Shown here: positions 1-9,400 of the stretch, in pieces
How positions within the stretch are numbered: the first letter of the stretch is position 1
Layout: every line of letters starts with the position of its first letter
Assembly (NCBI GenBank): GCA_045130275.1
Contig: JBGUPL010000110.1
Coordinates: 1 to 64,000 of the forward strand
Direction of reading: 5' to 3'
Length of the DNA: 64,000 nt
Source of the DNA: F23-D06 sp045130275
Lineage (GTDB): Bacteria; Bacteroidota; Bacteroidia; Bacteroidales; WCHB1-69
Position numbers and translations under genes: made by a program
The notes under the pieces: generated by a model
What the model saw: only the letters and a program-made list of their open reading frames with translations
Database searches by the model: none
What the model was told of the DNA's origin: nothing

Positions 1-119
1 AACCACGGCCGTACCGGGTCCGTAGGGGGTCCGTAGGGAGACAGGTGGTCGGAGGTGGCGCGGAGCCTTGCACGCGCTACGGCGGCGCGATTATCAACAT
101 GTCGGTGTGGATAAGTTAA

Positions 120-151
120 TTTGCGGGGTTTCGGGAAAGGTTGTAATTTTG
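120..151 (+). promoter_or_regulatory. Bacteroidetes-type promoter of nrdDG
   Basis: TTTG at 120-123 and TAATTTTG at 144-151 match the Bacteroidetes -33 (TTTG) and -7 (TAnnTTTG) elements with a 20-base spacer, which is the best match in the window. Transcription would start near 157, leaving a leader of about 195 bases that holds the cobalamin riboswitch. Confidence 0.75.
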
Positions 152-164
152 CAACCACGAAAAG

Positions 165-322
165 GCCATGGTACGCCATAGGCGGACAATAGGGAACCAT
201 GTGTAAATCATGGGCTGACGCGCAACTGTGATGTCCGGCAGCGGCGGGTGCACAATGCCATTGGGGCTCAAGCGGCCCTGAGAAGGCGCGCCCGCAGAGG
301 ACAGAGCCAGGAGACCTGCCAC
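165..322 (+). promoter_or_regulatory. Cobalamin (adenosylcobalamin) riboswitch in the nrdD leader
   Basis: The leader carries the ordered core of a B12 riboswitch. GGGAA is at 191-195, then GTGTAAATC, then CGCAACTGTGATG, then a GCCATTGG segment, then GAGAAGGCGC, and finally the B12 box AGCCAGGAGACCTGCC at 305-320. The box matches the family signature AGYCAGGAGACCTGCC. It lies 33 bases before the nrdD ATG, so it could hide the translation start or steer transcription. No poly-T terminator follows, which favours control of translation. In many bacteria B12 riboswitches repress B12-independent isoenzymes, and control of a B12-independent reductase fits that logic. Confidence 0.9.
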
Positions 323-352
323 GGCCGGCAACAAACGCGAAAAACAAGGAAT

Positions 353-2449
353 ATGGAGAACACGTTATCGATCACGAAGCGTGAAGGCGTCACCGAGCGC
401 TTTTCGCTTGACAAGATCATGAACGCCATCGTCAAGGCGTTCGACTCGGTGAAGGAGCCCGTGGACCTGGGCAGCCTGTCGAAGATACTGTCGCACCTCG
501 ACATCCACAACGGCATCACCGTCGAGGAGATACAGAACCAGGTGGAGGTGGCCCTGATGAAGGAGGGCTACTACACTGTGGCCAAGAGCTTCATGCTCTA
601 CCGCCAGCAGCACACCGAAGACCGCGAGACCCTGGAGAAGCTGAAGTTCCTGGCCGACTATGTGGACGCCGCCAACGCCGCCACGGGCAGCAAATACGAC
701 GCCAACGCCAACGTCGAGAACAAGAACATCGCCACCCTCATCGGCGAGCTGCCGAAGAGCGGCTTCATACGCCTCAACCGGCGCCTGCTCACCGACCGCA
801 TCAAGCAGATGTACGGCAAGGAGCTGGCCAACCGCTATATCGACCTGCTGACCCACCACTTTATATATAAGAACGACGAGACGAGCCTGGCCAACTACTG
901 CGCCTCCATCACCATGTACCCGTGGCTGCTCGGCGGCACGGTATCCATCGGCGGCAACAGCACGGCCCCGAGCAACCTCAAGTCGTTCTGCGGCGGCTTC
1001 ATCAACATGGTCTTCATGGTGAGCTCCATGCTCAGCGGCGCCTGCGCCACGCCGGAGTTCCTGATGTATCTCAACTACTTCATCGGCAAGGACTACGGCA
1101 AGGACTACTGGAAGGATCCCGACCGCGTGGTGGACCTCTCGCTGCGGCAGAAGACCATGGACAAGGTCATCACCGACTGCTTCGAGCAGATCGTCTACAG
1201 CCTCAACCAGCCCACCGGCGCGCGCAACTACCAGTCGGTGTTCTGGAACATAGCCTACTACGACCGCCCCTACTTCGAGAGCATCTTCGGCGAGTTCCGC
1301 TTCCCCGACGGGTCGGAGCCCGACTGGGAGGGCCTGAAATGGCTGCAGAAGCGTTTCATGCGCTGGTTCAACGCCGAGCGCACCAAGGCCGTGCTCACCT
1401 TCCCGGTGGAGACCATGGCGCTGCTCTACGACAAGGACGGGCAGTTCGTTGACAAGGAGATGGCCGACTTCACGGCCGAGATGTACGCCGAAGGCCATTC
1501 CTTCTTCACCTACATCAGCGACAACGCCGACTCGCTGAGCAGCTGCTGCCGCCTGCGCAACGAAATCCAGGACAATGGCTTCAGCTACACCCTCGGTGCC
1601 GGCGGCGTCTCCACCGGTTCCAAGAGCGTGCTGACCATCAACCTTAACCGCTGCATCCAGTACGAGTGCCGCAACAATATCCCGCAGTTCCAGTTCGTCG
1701 GAGAGGTCATCGACCTGATGCACAAGGTCCAAATCGCCTATAACGAAAACCTTAAATATCTGAAAGACAAGGGCATGCTTCCTTTGTTCGATGCAGGATA
1801 CATCGCCATCAACCGCCAATATCTCACCATCGGTGTGAACGGACTTGTGGAAGCCGCCGAATTTCTCAGTATCCCCATCAACGACAACCCGCAGTACCAA
1901 CACTTTGTGGAAGATGTCCTCGGGCTGGTGGAAAAATACAACCACCAATACCGTTCCAAGGAGCTGATGTTCAACTGCGAGATGATTCCTGCCGAGAATG
2001 TGGGCGTGAAACATGCCAAATGGGATCGTGAAGATGGCTACCGCGTGCCCCGCGATTGCTACAACAGCTACTTCTACCGCGTGGAGGATGATTCGCTGAA
2101 CCTCATCGACAAATTCCGTCTCCACGGCGAACGCTATATCGCGCACCTCACCGGCGGTTCCGCCCTGCACGCCAATTTGGAGGAGCACCTCTCGCAAGCG
2201 CAATACCGCCAACTGCTCCGCGTGGCTGCACAAGAAGGCTGTAACTACTTCACATTCAACATCCCCAACACCGTCTGCAACGACTGTGGTCACATTGACA
2301 AACGCTATCTCCATGAATGTCCCGAATGCCACAGCAAGAACCTCGACTACCTTACCCGTGTCATCGGCTATATGAAACGCGTCAGCAGTTTCTCGCAAGC
2401 CCGCCAAGAGGAGGCCGGCCGCCGACACTATGAACATTTTAATGGATAA
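353..2449 (+). CDS. nrdD: Anaerobic (class III) ribonucleoside-triphosphate reductase
   Basis: This 698-residue enzyme makes deoxyribonucleotides without oxygen, using a glycyl radical installed by NrdG. The N-terminal 95 residues look like an ATP-cone (the TKREGVTERF region), which is the allosteric domain. The radical domain follows. Near the C-terminus two CxxC pairs (C642/C645 and C656/C659) form the zinc site, and RVIGYMKRV holds the likely glycyl radical at G672. The ATG at 353 is chosen because an in-frame start at 248 would translate the riboswitch. nrdG lies 144 bases downstream. Codon use is odd: in an 80-codon stretch from about 1020 nearly every codon ends in G or C, while from about 1740 usage is mixed as in the rest of the window. 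Confidence 0.95.
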   Translation: MENTLSITKREGVTERFSLDKIMNAIVKAFDSVKEPVDLGSLSKILSHLDIHNGITVEEIQNQVEVALMKEGYYTVAKSFMLYRQQHTEDRETLEKLKFLADYVDAANAATGSKYDANANVENKNIATLIGELPKSGFIRLNRRLLTDRIKQMYGKELANRYIDLLTHHFIYKNDETSLANYCASITMYPWLLGGTVSIGGNSTAPSNLKSFCGGFINMVFMVSSMLSGACATPEFLMYLNYFIGKDYGKDYWKDPDRVVDLSLRQKTMDKVITDCFEQIVYSLNQPTGARNYQSVFWNIAYYDRPYFESIFGEFRFPDGSEPDWEGLKWLQKRFMRWFNAERTKAVLTFPVETMALLYDKDGQFVDKEMADFTAEMYAEGHSFFTYISDNADSLSSCCRLRNEIQDNGFSYTLGAGGVSTGSKSVLTINLNRCIQYECRNNIPQFQFVGEVIDLMHKVQIAYNENLKYLKDKGMLPLFDAGYIAINRQYLTIGVNGLVEAAEFLSIPINDNPQYQHFVEDVLGLVEKYNHQYRSKELMFNCEMIPAENVGVKHAKWDREDGYRVPRDCYNSYFYRVEDDSLNLIDKFRLHGERYIAHLTGGSALHANLEEHLSQAQYRQLLRVAAQEGCNYFTFNIPNTVCNDCGHIDKRYLHECPECHSKNLDYLTRVIGYMKRVSSFSQARQEEAGRRHYEHFNG

Positions 2450-2453
2450 TGGA

Positions 2454-2593
2454 TAATTGATAATTGATAATTATTAGGGGTTGCCCGATATAGAGATTGC
2501 GTAATATCTATGTTATATATATTTCCATCTGTCTCGACTAACCTTCTAACCTCCTAACCTTCTAACCTCCTAACCTCCTAACCAACAACCACT
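2454..2593. repeat. Intergenic simple repeats between nrdD and nrdG
   Basis: Two low-complexity blocks fill most of this gap. One is an ATAATTGATAATTGATAATTA run just after the nrdD stop. The other is a tandem TAACCTYC array at 2538-2583, made of alternating CTAACCTT and CTAACCTCC units. A related TAACC array occurs at 52984-53039. No gene, clear promoter or terminator is seen in the gap. Confidence 0.6.
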
Positions 2594-3049
2594 TTGTTAA
2601 AATACTACAACTACGATATCGTCTTCCAAGAAATCCCCGACGAGGTGACGTTGGCGGTGAACATCACCAACTGCCCGCATCGGTGCATGGGATGCCATAG
2701 CCCGCACCTACGGCACAATATCGGAGAGACACTGGATGCAGCCACTTTGGACGGTTTGCTGGCCAAATACGGACAGCAGATCACCTGTGTCTGCTTTATG
2801 GGCGGCGACCGCCAACCAAAAGATGTAGCAACTTTAGCGCGATATTTGCGTCAAAACACAAAACTGAAAGTGGCTTGGTATTCCGGCAATGACATTATGC
2901 CGCGCTACGCCAGCCTTTTCGATTATGTGAAGATTGGAGGTTACAAGGCCGATTTGGGCGGCCTCAACTCCCGCACCACCAACCAGAAACTTTTCCGCAT
3001 CACCCACAACAACCCCGAAGACATCACGGAACGCTTCTGGCGGCACTAA
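2594..3049 (+). CDS. nrdG: Anaerobic ribonucleotide reductase activating protein (radical SAM)
   Basis: This protein uses S-adenosylmethionine and a [4Fe-4S] cluster to generate the glycyl radical on NrdD. It has 151 residues, the usual size for NrdG. The cluster motif is C27-x3-C31-x2-C34 (NCPHRCMGCHS), followed by the short half-barrel fold with CFMGGDRQP. The start is a TTG at 2594, because no in-frame ATG lies nearby. It most likely shares the nrdD transcript, and so the riboswitch, despite the 144-base repeat-filled gap. It ends 15 bases from the convergent feoAB. Confidence 0.92.
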   Translation: MLKYYNYDIVFQEIPDEVTLAVNITNCPHRCMGCHSPHLRHNIGETLDAATLDGLLAKYGQQITCVCFMGGDRQPKDVATLARYLRQNTKLKVAWYSGNDIMPRYASLFDYVKIGGYKADLGGLNSRTTNQKLFRITHNNPEDITERFWRH

Positions 3050-3064
3050 CCCACCGTTTCAGTA

Positions 3065-5560
3065 TCAACCGACAAACGCCAGACTGATCAGACGCACCAA
3101 GAACGCGGCGAACCAGGCTACGGTAGTCGTATATAATGCGGTGAATAGCATCCATTTGCCGTTGGACTCGCGCTTGACTGCTGTCAATGCCGCGACACAT
3201 GGGAAATAGAGCAGGATGAAAACCATGTAACCGAAAGCCACCCATGGAGTGAAGACGGGCTTTCCGATATCGGGTCCCGAAGACCATGTATGCGTCTGCA
3301 GGCTTTTCTGCAACGCCGAGGAGTTTTCGTCAGCCTCGGCATCGCTGTGGTAAAGCACACCCATCGAGGAAACCACAATTTCCTTGGCGGCAAAGCCCGT
3401 AATCAGGGAAACGCCCATCTGCCAGTCGAATCCGAGCGGCCGGAACACCGGCGCCACAAAACGTCCGAATCTTCCAATATAGGAGTTCTCGATCTGGCAT
3501 GCCGAACGGTCAAGTTCCAATTGCTCAACAAGCGAGACTTTCTCTTCGGCGGGAATGGTCTCGTCCGCCTCCACCTGCTCGATCTGCGCAGTATAAGCAT
3601 CAATTTGCGGGCTATGCTGCGGGAAATACTCCAATGCCCAGATGATAATGGTGGCCACAAGTATCACCGTACCCATTTTCTTGAGATACTGCACACTCTT
3701 GTCCCACATGTGAATCACGGCGTTACGGAACGTCGGGATGCGGTAGGGCGGCAACTCCATCACAAATTGGTCGCGTTCTTTCTTGAAAGCCGCTTTTTTC
3801 ACAATCAGCGAGGTGATAATCGCCATCACGATACCGAGGAGGTAAATACTGGTGAGAATCAGCCCCTGGTGTTTTGTGAAGAAGGCGGAAATGAGCAAGA
3901 GATAGACCGGTAGCCGCGCCGAGCAGGACATGAACGGCACCGTAATGATGGTGAGGATGCGGTCTTTGCGGTTCTCCAACGTGCGCGTGGCCATGATGGC
4001 GGGCACACTGCAGCCGAAACCGATGATATAGGGGATGAACGACTTGCCGTGCAAACCCATCCGATGCATTAGCTTGTCCATAATGAAGGCTGCTCGAGCC
4101 ATGTAGCCTGTGTCTTCCAAAATGGAGATGAAGAAGAAGAGTATCAAGATGTTAGGCAGGAATGAGCAGACTCCGCCCACACCCGCGATAATGCCGTCCA
4201 CGAGCAAATCCTTCACAATACCGTCAGGCAACACACGGGTAGTGACATCGCCCAACCAGCCGAAGAAAGTCTCCAGCCAGGCTTGTGGATATGCGCCTAA
4301 CGTAAACGTCATCTGAAACATAAACCAGAGGAAGAAGATCAAGATAGGAAATCCCAACCATCTGTTTGTCAATATTTTATCTACAGAATAAGCAGGTTGT
4401 TTGCTTTTGTCTTTGCCTTGGGTATATGTTTCGAGCAGAGCACCGCGTATGAATCCGTATTTCGCGCCGGAAACTATCGTGGCTGCATCTTCATTGTAAC
4501 GTTTCTCGATAATCGCACGCTGCTCATCAGCCACTTTGCCGACACTGCCGTCATCGTCGAATTTGCCCACCAATTCTGTTATCACCTTGTCACCGGCAAG
4601 CAACTCGATGGCCAAATAACGGGTGGAATACGCACCCGAGAGGTCCAGATGCTCTTTGATTTCCTCTTTAACGAGGTCGATGGACTTCTCCAAATCCGTT
4701 CCGTAATTGATGTGGATGTGCTTGGTGTGTTGCTCCAGATTCTCATACAAATCCACGACCTTGGCCATCACCTCTTTGATGCCGGTTCCCTTTGATGAAA
4801 CCGTCGGGATAATAGGGAATCCGAAGAGTTCGCTGAGAGTCTCAAGGTCCAGTTTGTCGCCATTCTTCTCGAGTTCATCGTACATGTTGAGCGCCATCAC
4901 CATGGGCACGTTCATATCGATGAGTTGGGTGGTGAGGAAAAGGTTGCGCTCGAGATTGGAGGCATCGGCGATGTTGAGCACTATGTCAGGATGCTGTTCC
5001 ATAATGTACTGACGCACATAGAGTTCCTCGGGGGTATATTCGGTAAGGGAATACGTGCCAGGTAAGTCAGCGAGTTCGATGGTGTAGTCATTGTAACGGA
5101 AATAGCCGAGCTTGGAATCAACGGTGACACCACTGTAGTTGCCGACTTTCTCGCGCATGCCGGTGGCATGGTTGAAAAAGGAGGTCTTTCCACAGTTGGG
5201 ATTGCCGACGAGGGCCACTTTGATCCGCTTGCCCTCATGACCCAGGATGCGCTCGGTCTCCTCGGTGATCGTACCGTGGAAACTATAATTGTTAGCCACT
5301 TCCTCTGTAACAGACACCACCTCGACACGACGTGCCTCAATACGCCGTAGCGACACATGACCTCCCATAATTTCATACTCGATGGGATCTCGCAAGGGGG
5401 CGTTTCGGATGACTTTCACCTTCTCGCCACGCACAAAACCCATTTCCATCAGACGGTGACGGAATCCACCATGGCCCGTAATGCGCACAATCACACCATA
5501 CTCGCCCGTCTTCACATCGGCGAGCGTCAACACTTTCTCGGAATTTTCTTCACTCTTCAT
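3065..5560 (-). CDS. feoB: Ferrous iron transporter, FeoA-FeoB fusion
   Basis: This 831-residue protein imports Fe(II) across the inner membrane. Residues 1-85 are a FeoA-type SH3-like domain (HRLMEMGFVRGEKVKV) and the rest is FeoB. The G-protein domain shows G1 GNPNCGKTS at 119-127, G2 YSGVTVD, G3 DLPGTY and G4 NMYD. It is followed by the helical GDI-like region and two Gate regions with many membrane helices, including the conserved IGFGCSVPA and FAAKEIVVSSMGVLY segments. FeoA-FeoB fusions are common in Bacteroidetes. A weak -7-like element (CATTTTTG, 5612-5619) lies upstream. The gene diverges from a TetR regulator, which may or may not control it. Confidence 0.95.
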   Translation of the reverse strand: MKSEENSEKVLTLADVKTGEYGVIVRITGHGGFRHRLMEMGFVRGEKVKVIRNAPLRDPIEYEIMGGHVSLRRIEARRVEVVSVTEEVANNYSFHGTITEETERILGHEGKRIKVALVGNPNCGKTSFFNHATGMREKVGNYSGVTVDSKLGYFRYNDYTIELADLPGTYSLTEYTPEELYVRQYIMEQHPDIVLNIADASNLERNLFLTTQLIDMNVPMVMALNMYDELEKNGDKLDLETLSELFGFPIIPTVSSKGTGIKEVMAKVVDLYENLEQHTKHIHINYGTDLEKSIDLVKEEIKEHLDLSGAYSTRYLAIELLAGDKVITELVGKFDDDGSVGKVADEQRAIIEKRYNEDAATIVSGAKYGFIRGALLETYTQGKDKSKQPAYSVDKILTNRWLGFPILIFFLWFMFQMTFTLGAYPQAWLETFFGWLGDVTTRVLPDGIVKDLLVDGIIAGVGGVCSFLPNILILFFFISILEDTGYMARAAFIMDKLMHRMGLHGKSFIPYIIGFGCSVPAIMATRTLENRKDRILTIITVPFMSCSARLPVYLLLISAFFTKHQGLILTSIYLLGIVMAIITSLIVKKAAFKKERDQFVMELPPYRIPTFRNAVIHMWDKSVQYLKKMGTVILVATIIIWALEYFPQHSPQIDAYTAQIEQVEADETIPAEEKVSLVEQLELDRSACQIENSYIGRFGRFVAPVFRPLGFDWQMGVSLITGFAAKEIVVSSMGVLYHSDAEADENSSALQKSLQTHTWSSGPDIGKPVFTPWVAFGYMVFILLYFPCVAALTAVKRESNGKWMLFTALYTTTVAWFAAFLVRLISLAFVG

Positions 5561-5640
5561 CGATCCATTCTTCTAACTATTCCTATTCCCAATATGCCTA
5601 AAATCACACTGCAAAAATGCAATTTCCCTCAGAACATGGC

Positions 5641-5666
5641 ATCCCCATTTTTGGGGATTTTTTGTA
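5641..5666. promoter_or_regulatory. Hairpin with T-run in the feoAB-tetR gap
   Basis: ATCCCCA, a TTTT loop and TGGGGAT form a perfect 7-bp stem at 5641-5658, followed by TTTTTT. The shape is that of an intrinsic terminator read rightward, but no rightward gene lies just upstream. It could insulate divergent transcription or serve as a protein site. Confidence 0.45.
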
Positions 5667-5678
5667 CCAAAAAAAATG

Positions 5679-5706
5679 TATCTTTGCGTCCTGACAATTT
5701 TGTCAG
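5679..5706 (+). promoter_or_regulatory. tetR promoter with overlapping palindromic operator
   Basis: TATCTTTG at 5679-5686 is a consensus -7 element. Four bases later CTGACAA-TT-TTGTCAG at 5691-5706 is a perfect 7-bp inverted repeat covering the expected transcription start. A symmetric site at this position is the usual operator layout for an autorepressing TetR-family protein. The match is seen in the sequence; the regulator assignment is inferred. Confidence 0.6.
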
Positions 5707-5730
5707 TCTTAGATTAAACATCAAGATTAA

Positions 5731-6366
5731 ATGTCTTATATTCAAAATGATAGCAAAAAGGAAGAAATCCTAAATGCGGCAGAAAAAGAGTTTATGCTGC
5801 ATGGATACGACGGAGCGAGAACCGTAGCCATAGCCAACCGCGCCGGAGTGGGACATCCTCTGCTGCATTACCATTTCAAAACAAAAAAAGACCTTTTCAA
5901 ATTCGTAGTATTCCGAAAGATAGACTTGTTACGCCAGTCTGTGCTGATGTCTTGGGACGAGTCGGGTAAAAACTTCCTTGAAAAGCTGTCTGCCACTATC
6001 GGAAAGCATTTCGACTTTGTGAGGGAGAATGCCGATTACCTGCGGTTCCAAATACGGGAAATGGAACAATATCCCGAGATTTTCACGGACATCCAGACGA
6101 AGACAACCGAAGAAATGAAACAATTTCTTGAAAAGTTGCAAGGTGAGATCAACATAGCCGCAGAGAAGGGTGAAATATGCCCCATCAATGCCCGACTTTT
6201 ACTGGAAAATATCATCTCCGTGAATCTTATCATTCTCATTGCCGAGCCTATTGTCCGAAAAATTGGTCAGATCGACTGCGACGACAGTTTCTATGAAAAA
6301 CGGAAAGCAGAAAACATCCTTCTTATCCTCAACCGCATCAGCCCAAACCTAAACCATAAACCCTAA
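5731..6366 (+). CDS. TetR/AcrR family transcriptional regulator
   Basis: This 211-residue protein has the TetR helix-turn-helix at residues 10-60 (ILNAAEKEFMLHGYDGART, then IANRAGVGHPLLHYHFKTKKDLF) and a helical ligand-binding C-terminal part. It sits 36 bases ahead of the large activase gene and has a palindrome over its own promoter, so autoregulation and control of the activase are plausible. The effector cannot be told from the sequence. Control of the divergent feoAB is also possible. Confidence 0.88.
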   Translation: MSYIQNDSKKEEILNAAEKEFMLHGYDGARTVAIANRAGVGHPLLHYHFKTKKDLFKFVVFRKIDLLRQSVLMSWDESGKNFLEKLSATIGKHFDFVRENADYLRFQIREMEQYPEIFTDIQTKTTEEMKQFLEKLQGEINIAAEKGEICPINARLLLENIISVNLIILIAEPIVRKIGQIDCDDSFYEKRKAENILLILNRISPNLNHKP

Positions 6367-6378
6367 ACCAAAAAATTG

Positions 6379-6386
6379 TATTTTCG
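6379..6386 (+). promoter_or_regulatory. Possible -7 element before the activase gene
   Basis: TATTTTCG differs from TAnnTTTG at one base and ends 16 bases before the ATG at 6403. It may give the activase its own start in addition to read-through from tetR. Confidence 0.4.
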
Positions 6387-6402
6387 CGCCTCAGTTTTTA
6401 AT

Positions 6403-9400
6403 ATGAATAATACCTTAAAAATAGGAATAGACATTGGCTCCACAACCGTGAAAGTTGTGGTGTTAAATGCTGAAAACCAGAACATATACGCCGACTACCG
6501 GCGGCACAACATGAATGTCCGCGAGACCGTGCAGAACGCTATGCATCCCATAGCGGAACAGTTCGCGGGCCATCAGGTCCGAGTGGCCATCACCGGCAGC
6601 GTAGGCATGGGTTACGCCGATCTTTGGGGGTTCCCGTTCGTGCAGGAGGTGATTTCCGCCGCCACTCTCGTCAAACAGTCTTTTCCGCAAACGCGCACCT
6701 TCATTGACATCGGCGGCGAGGACAGCAAGATGATCTTCTTCGACAAAGGCCGGATGCCAGATATCCGCATGAACGGCAACTGTGCAGGCGGCACCGGCGC
6801 TTTCATCGACCAAACCGCCAGTTTGTTGAATGTGGACACTTCCGAACTGAATACATTGGCTGAACAAGCCAAACATGTCTATCCCATTGCATCGCGTTGC
6901 GGTGTATTTTCCAAAACAGACATCCAGAACCTCTTGGCACGCAACGTCAGCAAAGCTGATGTGGCGCTCTCCGTCTTTCATGCCGTATGCCTGCAAGTGC
7001 TGGGCACGCTCTCAAGAGGCGTGGATGTGGAGGCTCCGGTTTTCTTTTGCGGTGGCCCCTTCGCATTCCTGCCCAAGCTGAAACAGGTGTTCTTGGAGAA
7101 CCTGAAACTTACGGAATCGGATTGTGTTGCGGTGCCTGATGCCCGTGTGGTGCCCGCCCACGGTGCCGCCCTCATGGCCCAAACCGCCTGTTCTGAATCC
7201 ATCGACATGGGCGACTTTGTCCAGACCGTCAACAGCCAAGCCATGGGCGACGAATCACGGCTGCTCTCCAACCGATTAGATCCATTATTCACTGATAATC
7301 AGCATTTTGAAAAATGGAAAACGGAGAAGCAGAATTTCTTCGTGGAACGCGTGGACTGGGACAAGGTGAAGAGCAACGAGGTCTTTCTCGGCATCGACTC
7401 CGGTTCGACCACCACCAAATTCGTGGCGCTGGATGCAGAAGGACGCATCCTTTTTTCTGATTACAGTTCCAACAACGGCAACAGTTTTGAGGCGTTCCAC
7501 GGGGCGCTCAAACGGTTCGCGCAGGCGTGCAAGGATCATGATTTCGAGCCGAACATCCTCAACAGCGCAGTCACCGGCTACGGTGAAAATCTGTTAAAAA
7601 CGGCCTTTGGGCTGCACCACGGTGTGGTGGAGACCATGGCACACTACCTCGGCGCGAAACGAGTGTCGCCGGACGTCTCTTTCATCCTCGACATTGGCGG
7701 ACAAGATATGAAAGCCATTTTTGTTGAGAATCAAGCTATTAGAAGGTTGGAAATCAACGAAGCATGCTCTTCCGGCTGTGGATCGTTTATTGAGACTTTC
7801 GCCAAGATGTTAGGTTACACGGTGGCCGACTTTGCGCGCATCGCATGCGAGGCAAAGCATCCTTACGATCTTGGGACTCGCTGCACAGTCTTTATGAACT
7901 CAAAAGTGAAACAGGCCATGCGCGAAGGCACCTCCGCCGAGGACATCTCGGCAGGATTCGCCTACTCCGTCATCAAGAATTGCCTGTTCAAAGTGTTAAA
8001 ATTACGAAAAATCGAGGAACTCGGCAACCATATCGTGGTTCAAGGCGGCACCTTCAAGAATCTGGCCGTAGTACGCGCCCTCGAACTACTCACCGGCAAA
8101 GACGTCCGTTTCTCCGACATTCCCGAACTGATGGGTGCTTACGGCTGCGCCCTCTACGCCCGCGAACAAGAGGTCACCAATGTGCTTTCCCTCGATGATT
8201 TGCTCGCCATACAGCAATTTGAAAACAAGCAGCAGGTATGCCCGGGATGTCCGAACCACTGCACCGTTTTGGAATATCATTTTTCAAACGGACAGACATT
8301 TTATGCCGGCAACAACTGCGAGAAGATATTCACCAATCATTCAGAAGTCCAGAAAAAAGGTTTCAACCAGCACCACCGGCGGCTGAAGATGCTGTTCCGG
8401 CGGCCGATGCTGAATGAAGCGAACGGGAAACCGGTCATCGGCATCCCGCGTGCGCTCGGCATGTTCGAGCTCTACCCCTTCTGGCACGCGCTGTTCCGCG
8501 CTTGCGGCATCCGCACTGTCCTCTCCGGTCCTTCCACCGTGAAACAGTACGAAAAAGGCATCCACACCGTGATGTCGGAGAACATCTGCTTCCCTGCCAA
8601 GCTGATGCACGGCCACATTTTCGATCTGGCGCGTCAGAAAGTCGATCGCATCTTCTACCCCTTCATCGTCATGGAGGCTCCCGCCGACAAGGCGGCACGA
8701 AACAGCTACAACTGCCCCGTGGTGGCCGGTTACGCTGACGTGGTGCGCAATGCCATCGACACGGAGGAACGGTTCGGCATTCCCACTGACGAGCCCATTA
8801 TCTCCATGAACAACGAGGATTTTCTACGAAAAGGGTGTGTCAAATACCTGAAATCCTTAGGCATAAGCAAATCTTTGGCCAACAAAGCGGTTGACGCGGC
8901 CATAACCGCACAAAAAGAATACCAGGAGGAACTGCACACAGAAGCCGTCGAAGTTGTGGCGAAGGCAAAGAAAGAAGGCCGCATGGTTGTCGTCCTCGCA
9001 GGACGTCCCTATCACTCTGACCCGCTCATACAACACAAGGTCTCCGACTGCATCGCCGACATGGGCATCGACGTGGTCACGGAGTATGTGGCGGGCGAGG
9101 AAGATGCTGCCGTCTATCGGGAACTGATGTCCGTCACGCAATGGACTTACCCCAACCGCGTTTTCAAAGCAGCGCATTATGTCGCCAACAGTCCCGACAA
9201 TGTCCATTTCATGATGATCACCTCCTTCGGTTGCGGTCCCGATGCCTTCATCATTGACGAGACCCACGACATTCTCGACCGAAAAGGCAAGAGTTTCACC
9301 CTGCTGAAAGTCGATGACGTCAATAATATCGGCTCGTTGCACTTGCGCGTGCGCTCAATGGTGGAGAGTCTGAAATTCAGCCACCAGGAAAAGATCGATA

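Noticed and set aside
248..352. An upstream in-frame start for nrdD
   Set aside because: The added 35 residues would be translated from the riboswitch, are not part of the family, and the ATP-cone starts right after the ATG at 353.
365..2437. A 690-codon open frame on the minus strand opposite nrdD
   Set aside because: It exists only because nrdD codons end in G or C, which removes antisense stops. Its product is low-complexity (Val/Ala/Gly/His rich) with no recognised motif.
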